Below are positions 18,046 through 22,809 of a stretch of 22,809 bases of DNA, piece after piece; position 1 is the first letter of the stretch, and each line of letters begins with the position of its first letter. The notes under the pieces were generated by a model. The model was not told the DNA's origin and did not search any database. It was given only the letters and a program-made list of their open reading frames with translations. This stretch comes from Chara braunii (taxonomy: Eukaryota > Streptophyta > Charophyceae > Charales > Characeae). The stretch covers positions 236,615 to 259,423 of the forward strand of contig BFEA01000254.1 in the NCBI GenBank assembly GCA_003427395.1. The letters run 5' to 3'. A program made the translations under genes and the position numbers.

Positions 18046-20702
18046 TGACGTTGTTTGTGCCCGCCTTGGCTTGGATGCGGGAAGATGTCTCAGCTCCTAC
18101 TTCTCCTGGCCTGTGCCTGTCTGCTATGTCCCGAGACCTGTGCACGCGTGAGCTACCTCTCGATGAGCTGGTGCGAGAGGAGGAGTGCCATTCCTCCGTC
18201 AACCTGTCCGTTAGGAAGCTGGAGTGGAAGTTTTCGTCTGGCTGCATTTTTTCGTTCACGTTCAATAGGGCCATTGCAGAGACGCCAGGCAGGATTCTGA
18301 TAGCCTCCAGTTCCTATAAATTTCGTTCACGTATCAGGTTGGTATGGACCCAGTGTATCCCTGCTTGCGTCAGAGTATTCACTGTCTCCGGAGGAATTCT
18401 TGCGTTCAGCAGGGGGAAATACATTTTCCTATACCCTTGGACTGTTTCGCATATCAGACTCGCCATCGTGGAGTGTGGAATAAGTCGCACTGGTACATCG
18501 TCTCCGTGCAACCTTCGAGTTTCTCCAAGATCTTTGCAGGTGTTGGAGAACTTGCCACCTTTGCTGATGGAATGCATGGGAATCTGTCTTCGTCTGTCAT
18601 TGTCAGGAAGAAGACCCCTCTCTCCGTGTGGTTGCATAGAAGTGGGACCAGACGTCGTTGGACCGATTCCATGTGATTCCTGCTTAATGCCTCTGCTCTG
18701 TATTGTTTGTCCACAGTGGGTATGCGTTCGCTTGGTTGTCTGTGGCCTGAACCTGCTGAACTTCCCAACGAGGAGCAGGGGGCCCGGTTTCGGGATTCCC
18801 CGCTGACTTCTCCTTTGCACTCACTGCCCCATCTTACCCTTGACTGAGACGTCATAGATGTCTTGGACAATTCCTCCTTGGGGGGGGTATGACCCCCTCC
18901 CCTTGCTGTCTCTTCCTCTTCTCGTACTGATGCGGCGATGCCATCTGTCGTTGCATATCCTGGCGCCAAGATTGAGCACCTTTGCCTATATTCCTCCAAC
19001 TGTCTTCTTTGCACGCTTCCCACCTTGATTCTCTACTTCTCTAACACCTTCTTTATGATCCTCCTCCCCCTTCGCATCTGGGGGTGTCTAGTTGCTGTGT
19101 ATCTTGAGCTTGGGGGGCTCGACGTCTCCAGTCGTACGAGCTCAATGGGTACCGGGCCTCCGACTTTTCGATTAGTCTTTGTCCGGTGCCGTACTGCCAA
19201 TCCCTGTATTGGTGATGGTGATGCATGGCCCCTTCGTCCCTCATGGGGTGCTGATGGGAATGGTTTTGTCGGAACGAGTGATTCAGGGGTACCTGCCCTC
19301 CCCTCGCCGTTGCACCTTCCCACATGCTTTCGTTTTGCTGCATTGGGGGAATATCGCCTGTCCATTCCTCTCTGGCCTGCCAGGGGGTTATGAAAGGTAA
19401 GCTTGTTTCTCTTGGTGGGCCTCCCCCTCGGGCGTGTTCGCCCCCCCATCCTTGGAGCATACCTTGGTGTTGGAGTCCCTGTTGGCTGAAGGAGGGTGCA
19501 TCTCTTCTCCCTTGTGCAATGGCCTGTGATTCGCCCTGTACTTCCAGGCTTCCAGCAAGGGTTCGCCTGCGCCGCGACCGGCACTGAAGCTCTAAGCTCG
19601 TGACGCAATCGGTTCTGCTCTGTTCTGTTCGTGCTTGGCTGTGCGTAACTTTCTCGCTGGGACTGTGTATGGCCTTGTCCTATCATCACCCGTGAAGATC
19701 CTCTTTGCCCCCTGATCTCCTCACCTTCGTTTCCCTCGTCTTCGCTTGATCTTCGTTCCCGACTGTGTTGGAACTCTCGGTAACGAGCACGGTGACCTCC
19801 CTGCCGCTCCCAATTGTTGCCCCGACCCTCATCGCTCTGCCGGCAGGGGCAGTTGTCCGCTGTGTGGTAATACCACCTGCACGGTCTGCACCTTTTACAC
19901 CAGTCTGTGTAGGGAGACACTATCTCTACTTTCCAGCATTCCCCAGTGGGGGATTGAATGACCAATTCGTCATCAATTCTGCTGCGGGACTTTGGTGGCA
20001 TGTCGAATTTAACATTCGTCAGTTTCGGTCTATCCTTATCATACTCCGGATTATGCGTCTCCAGGATATCCCCAAACATTCCCTTTACTGCCGATCTCAG
20101 ATAGTAGTATGCATCTAACGGGACCCTTAGAGCCATTATCCAAAATTTGGTTTCAGCCTCTAAGATGCGAACGCTCTGTAACTCTCGCTCTGTCAACCTT
20201 GGTTTGAATAACACTTGGTACTCTTTCAATCCTAGCTTGATCTTTAACTCGCCCTGCTGCAGTAGCAAGTTTGCTATCTCCTTGGCTTTGGCGACATAGG
20301 AAACGACATTGGGGCCCTCGAATTTGACTCTTCCCCGCCTGGCTTCTGGGTGGAACAAAAGTCTAGTTGTCCACCCGTCTTCATATGCACGAATTAGGTC
20401 CTCTTTGACCGATCTTGCTAAGTTGCGTGCTTCTCCTTGGAAAACCACTATAATTACAGACCGCTCCTTTAACCACTGGTTCCATTCACCACAAATCGTT
20501 TGCCTTGCTCATGTTCCACCACTTCACCCAGGCTGGTGTCGTCTGGACAAATCCCTTCGTCATAGCATCGACCCACCGATGCTCGCACTCTAGAAAGATT
20601 CTCGTCCGCTGTGAGAGGGTTGGGATGGTGGGGTCTTACCTCCCCTGATACGTTTGCCATGGCTTGCCAGCTCCCCCTGTCCTCACTAATACCAGTCTGC
20701 AT
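18038..20702 (-). pseudogene. LINE ORF1 with CCHC zinc knuckle, broken
   Basis: The RNA-binding protein of the LINE. An ATG at 20702-20700 opens a frame to 20469. The next segment is in another frame (open from about 20511) and runs 471 codons or more to a TAG at 19035-19033. That same frame then stays open to 18454, and a last segment in a third frame has a TAG at 18316-18314 and ends at 18038. Within the long segment a conserved-looking N-terminal domain (EDGWTTRLLFHPEARRGRV) is followed by a perfect knuckle, CRPCRWYYHTADNC (C-x2-C-x4-H-x4-C). A long basic, Arg/Pro/Gly-rich, disordered-looking tail follows. This layout suits plant L1 ORF1. One frameshift lies near 20470-20510 and another near 18500. 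Confidence 0.8.
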
Positions 20703-22060
20703 GATTGAGTTCACACTCGTTCTATGTCGGGCCTCATGAGGGGCCTAGTTGTCTGTGTGAGGAGAGTTGTAAGCGTAGGCGTTAGCATTTACTGTTTCGA
20801 CTCCACTTTACCCCGACAGGATATAGATGTCCTTCCCGTTTCTGCCCAACATTCCCTTACCCTGTTTCCCGCCTACGTGGCATGTTCTATTGTGATCTGG
20901 GCGATTGCCTGCCTCTTCCCGCACCTGCCTCAGGTTAGATCCTTGGTTGCCTCAGGATCCTTCCCCGATTCCGCTTCCGGTTGAACGAGCGAGGTAAGTG
21001 CTACTTTATCGTGAGCTCGACGGAATACTCTTCCTTAGTTACCCCGTCTTTTCTCTTGTAGGATACGAATTCCAGGAAAAAATGGGCTTTTACACTTCGT
21101 ATTGCTTCTCGTGCCATGTGCGTACTGAGTACACCGAACGGAGCTCTCTCGCTCGGGTGTTTACGCCATGGGTGGGCGTAGCCTCCCCGAGCGAGATCAA
21201 CCTCTTCATCCCGTGTGAAACTCTCCGAAGATGCGGGCAATTATCATTTCTAACTCTGCTCTCCGATCGTGATATTCCCACCTATCGTACCTCCGTCCTC
21301 CCGTGGTCACTTCCTTCCTTATCCCTTGCTGCTCCGTGCCGACCTAACAGTTGACGATTGTCGGATACTGCCTCTTCTCTCCTCTGCCGGAATTTTGCCC
21401 CTACCCGTAGTTCTCTCTTACCATGGTAACTCCTTGCTTGGTCTGTCGCATGATATTAACAGGAGAACGACTTTCGAGTCCCCCGTGGTAATTCCTTGCA
21501 TACCGAGTGAGCAAATGGTCATTGGGCCCTGATGTGCGTAATGCCGAATGATTATCGATTCGACTTTAACTCTCCCCGTGAAATCCTCATTCTTTCTGTA
21601 ACTCCAACTTCTCACCATGATAAATTCCTTACTTACCACCTCGTTTCGACAGGACGGATTATCCTACTATCGTCAGATCTTCGAGGCGCGCCTGGGTTGA
21701 GCTTCCCTCTCACGGTTACCGTCTACGCACCTAGTTTGAGAGAAGGACCTTCCGTGCCATCGAGGTGGGGGTGAGCTATGCTCCATTTATTGGGCCATGC
21801 TAACTCGCTGCCCTACCTACCACGCGCTGTCTTTGCTCCTGTACAGGGGGTATGGTCTGATGCATGGTTCATGCTATTCTCCAGAGTCCTGGACAGCTTG
21901 TGTAGCCTGGCCTTCTCCCTCGTCTCTCGTGTCTTCTTTCACCCGGGATGACTTCTCGGTTACCGCGACCTTGCTCCTCTACCTAGCTAGGCTATGGACT
22001 ACCTGAGTGACGTGGCTGCTTCACGGCAACGCCTACCTCCGAAGTGAAGGCGAGCAGCGC

Positions 22061-22372
22061 GACTCCCAACCTCCGTCGTGCTGGCGCAGGGATCGGCCAG
22101 GTAGCACGGTATCCGCCTGTCTCTTATACACATCTAGATGTGTATAAGAGACAGCTCCCAACCTCCGTCGTGCTGGCGCAGGTATCGGCCAGGTAGCGCC
22201 GTACGCGCTAATCGCTTACGGCGGCGGAGATACCGGAGCGCTACGCGCAGCGGGACTCCCGACCTCCGTCATGCTGGCACAGGTATCGGCCAGGTAGCGC
22301 CGTACGCGCTAATCGCTTACGGCGGCGGAGATACCGGAACGCTACGCTGCCCGGTAACGCTGCTCCCGTCTC
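22061..22372 (-). repeat. 101-bp tandem monomers at LINE 5' end
   Basis: Units beginning CTCCC(A/G)ACCTCCGTC occur at 22063, 22155 and 22256. The last two are 101 bp apart and nearly identical, including cgccgtacgcgctaatcgc. The first unit is cut off after about 54 bases by the adapter sequence, so the true copy number is uncertain. Tandem 5' monomers are a known promoter arrangement in some L1 lineages. Confidence 0.75.
22117..22154. other. Nextera mate-pair junction adapter (assembly contaminant)
   Basis: A perfect 38-base palindrome made of the 19-bp Tn5 mosaic end AGATGTGTATAAGAGACAG and its reverse complement placed back to back. This is the junction adapter created in Nextera mate-pair libraries. 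It splits a LINE monomer, and the sequence resumes out of register on the other side. It is therefore an artefact and not a biological palindrome, and the bases on its two sides may not be truly adjacent. Confidence 0.97.
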
Positions 22373-22435
22373 CAGTTTAATATCTGATCCGTGGTCCATC
22401 GGACCACCAAAAAAAAAAAAAAAAAAAAAAAAAAA
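22373..22435 (+). pseudogene. U2 snRNA retrocopy, 3' part (nt 51-86) plus A27 tail
   Basis: It continues U2 from CAGTTTAATATCTGATCC through the stem-loop IIa-like GTGGTCCATCGGACCACC, whose stem is self-complementary. It then passes directly into 27 A (22409-22435) instead of the rest of U2 and the Sm-site region. Together with 14233-14285 it makes one 86-nt, 3'-truncated, polyadenylated U2 copy. Truncated A-tailed snRNA copies are a known class of retropseudogene. Confidence 0.9.
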
Positions 22436-22444
22436 GTGAGGGGC
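22436..22444 (+). repeat. Target-site duplication of U2 retrocopy, right
   Basis: GTGAGGGGC directly after the A27 tail, identical to 14224-14232 in front of U2 nucleotide 1. Confidence 0.85.
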
Positions 22445-22809
22445 GCCGGACCCATTTGCCGGCCTGTAATAAATGCACCTGACGTAAAAAAAAGAAAGGA
22501 AACTTTGCACCCCAAAACAAAAAAAAAACCATCAGGCGGCGGCTTGTGCCTGATGGAGGTGAATTTGAAACATGCCCCTGACCGAGGTTGCACCCCCCAT
22601 CCGGCCCTCCGATGTTATTCGAGGCAGCACCACGTGCTGCAAAAAGGGCCCAGCGTTCCATTACACTACCGGTAGTGTTGCAATTAGAGTGGTCCCCCCC
22701 CCCACTCTCTCAGAGAACGGCATTGATTGGCAATGATTGCCCTCGATTTCTAAGGGGGTTGCCAGTGACTCTCTTATTCGTTCTCTGCCTCCCTCTGGGC
22801 CCTGTTCCT
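22445..22809. other. Unassigned right flank
   Basis: No gene is supported. It contains interrupted A-rich tracts (22486-22530) and two short perfect hairpins: CATCAGG/CCTGATG (about 22529-22555) and GCAGCAC/GTGCTGC (about 22623-22640). A C-tract lies near 22692-22702. Part of it continues the pre-insertion locus left of 14224. Confidence 0.5.

Larger units (their letters stand above)
14286..22372 (-). mobile_element. L1-type LINE inserted into the U2 retrocopy
   Basis: A non-LTR retrotransposon on the minus strand. Its 5' end is at about 22372, with a tandem-repeat 5' UTR, ORF1 with a CCHC knuckle, ORF2 with APE-type endonuclease and reverse transcriptase, a 3' UTR and a 24-base A tail (T-tract 14287-14310 on the plus strand). 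The length is about 8.1 kb including a 510-bp hAT insertion and a 38-base adapter contaminant. The U2 halves flank it directly and share CAG (nt 51-53) as a short duplication. This may extend to CAGTTT, because the U2 target contains TTT/AA, the usual L1 endonuclease nick site. ORF1 and ORF2 are both broken by frameshifts and stops, so this copy is inactive. Confidence 0.92.
20703..22372 (-). promoter_or_regulatory. LINE 5' UTR / internal promoter region
   Basis: About 1.65 kb upstream of ORF1 with no convincing ORF on the element strand. An internal promoter is expected here for an L1-type element. The far 5' end consists of GC-rich tandem units (22061-22372); the remainder is pyrimidine-rich on the plus strand. 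No specific factor site can be named. Structure around 22117-22154 is affected by adapter contamination. Confidence 0.6.

Noticed and set aside
22117-22154. A natural 38-base perfect palindrome (cruciform or transposon end)
   Set aside because: It is exactly two Tn5/Nextera mosaic ends back to back, the mate-pair library junction.
22061-22372. A CRISPR-like array
   Set aside because: Units are ~101-bp direct tandem copies without distinct spacers, at the 5' end of a LINE in a eukaryotic context.
22620-22680. tRNA-like sequence in the right flank
   Set aside because: A box-A-like string on the minus strand is not accompanied by a cloverleaf or B box.

Overview
This window looks like repeat-rich nuclear DNA from the green plant lineage. 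The best clue is a U2 snRNA copy starting ATACCTTTCT, the plant-type 5' end. The two autonomous element types present, a Ty3/gypsy LTR element and an L1-type LINE with a CCHC zinc knuckle in ORF1, fit that. A streptophyte alga or early plant is plausible, but the species cannot be fixed from the sequence. I see no intact host gene. Nearly everything is transposable-element sequence in various states of decay, with a host or older-repeat patch at 12545-14232.

Layout. (1) 1-12544: a Ty3/gypsy retrotransposon on the minus strand. Its long direct repeats (LTRs) are at 1-1588 and 10960-12544. In transcription order it carries a 5' leader ORF, gag with a zinc knuckle, protease, reverse transcriptase, RNase H, an unexpected PHD-type zinc finger, integrase, and a degraded extra ORF in the 3' 'env' position. 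The pol frame holds 12 in-frame stops but no frameshift over 4.7 kb. A 279-base assembly gap (10681-10959) lies in an AG microsatellite. (2) 12545-14232: a mosaic of short A-tailed insertions with target-site duplications, including two related SINE-like elements, plus a 154-base foldback. (3) 14224-22444: a nested composite. A 3'-truncated U2 snRNA retrocopy (86 nt plus A27, flanked by 9-bp duplications) was split at about U2 nt 51-56 by an ~8.1 kb LINE on the minus strand. That LINE was in turn invaded by a 510-bp non-autonomous hAT element with an 8-bp duplication. (4) 22445-22809: unassigned flank.

How the parts relate. The LINE supplies an APE endonuclease and reverse transcriptase of the kind that mobilises A-tailed RNAs in trans. 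The U2 copy, the SINE-like elements and an A-rich stub all have the corresponding structure, so an L1-type machinery (this family or a relative) probably made them. The order of events at the composite is readable: U2 retrocopy first, LINE second, hAT third.

Caution. A 38-base palindrome at 22117-22154 matches two back-to-back 19-bp Tn5/Nextera mosaic ends, the mate-pair junction adapter. It is almost certainly an assembly contaminant, so the LINE 5' terminal repeats around it are not reliable base by base.
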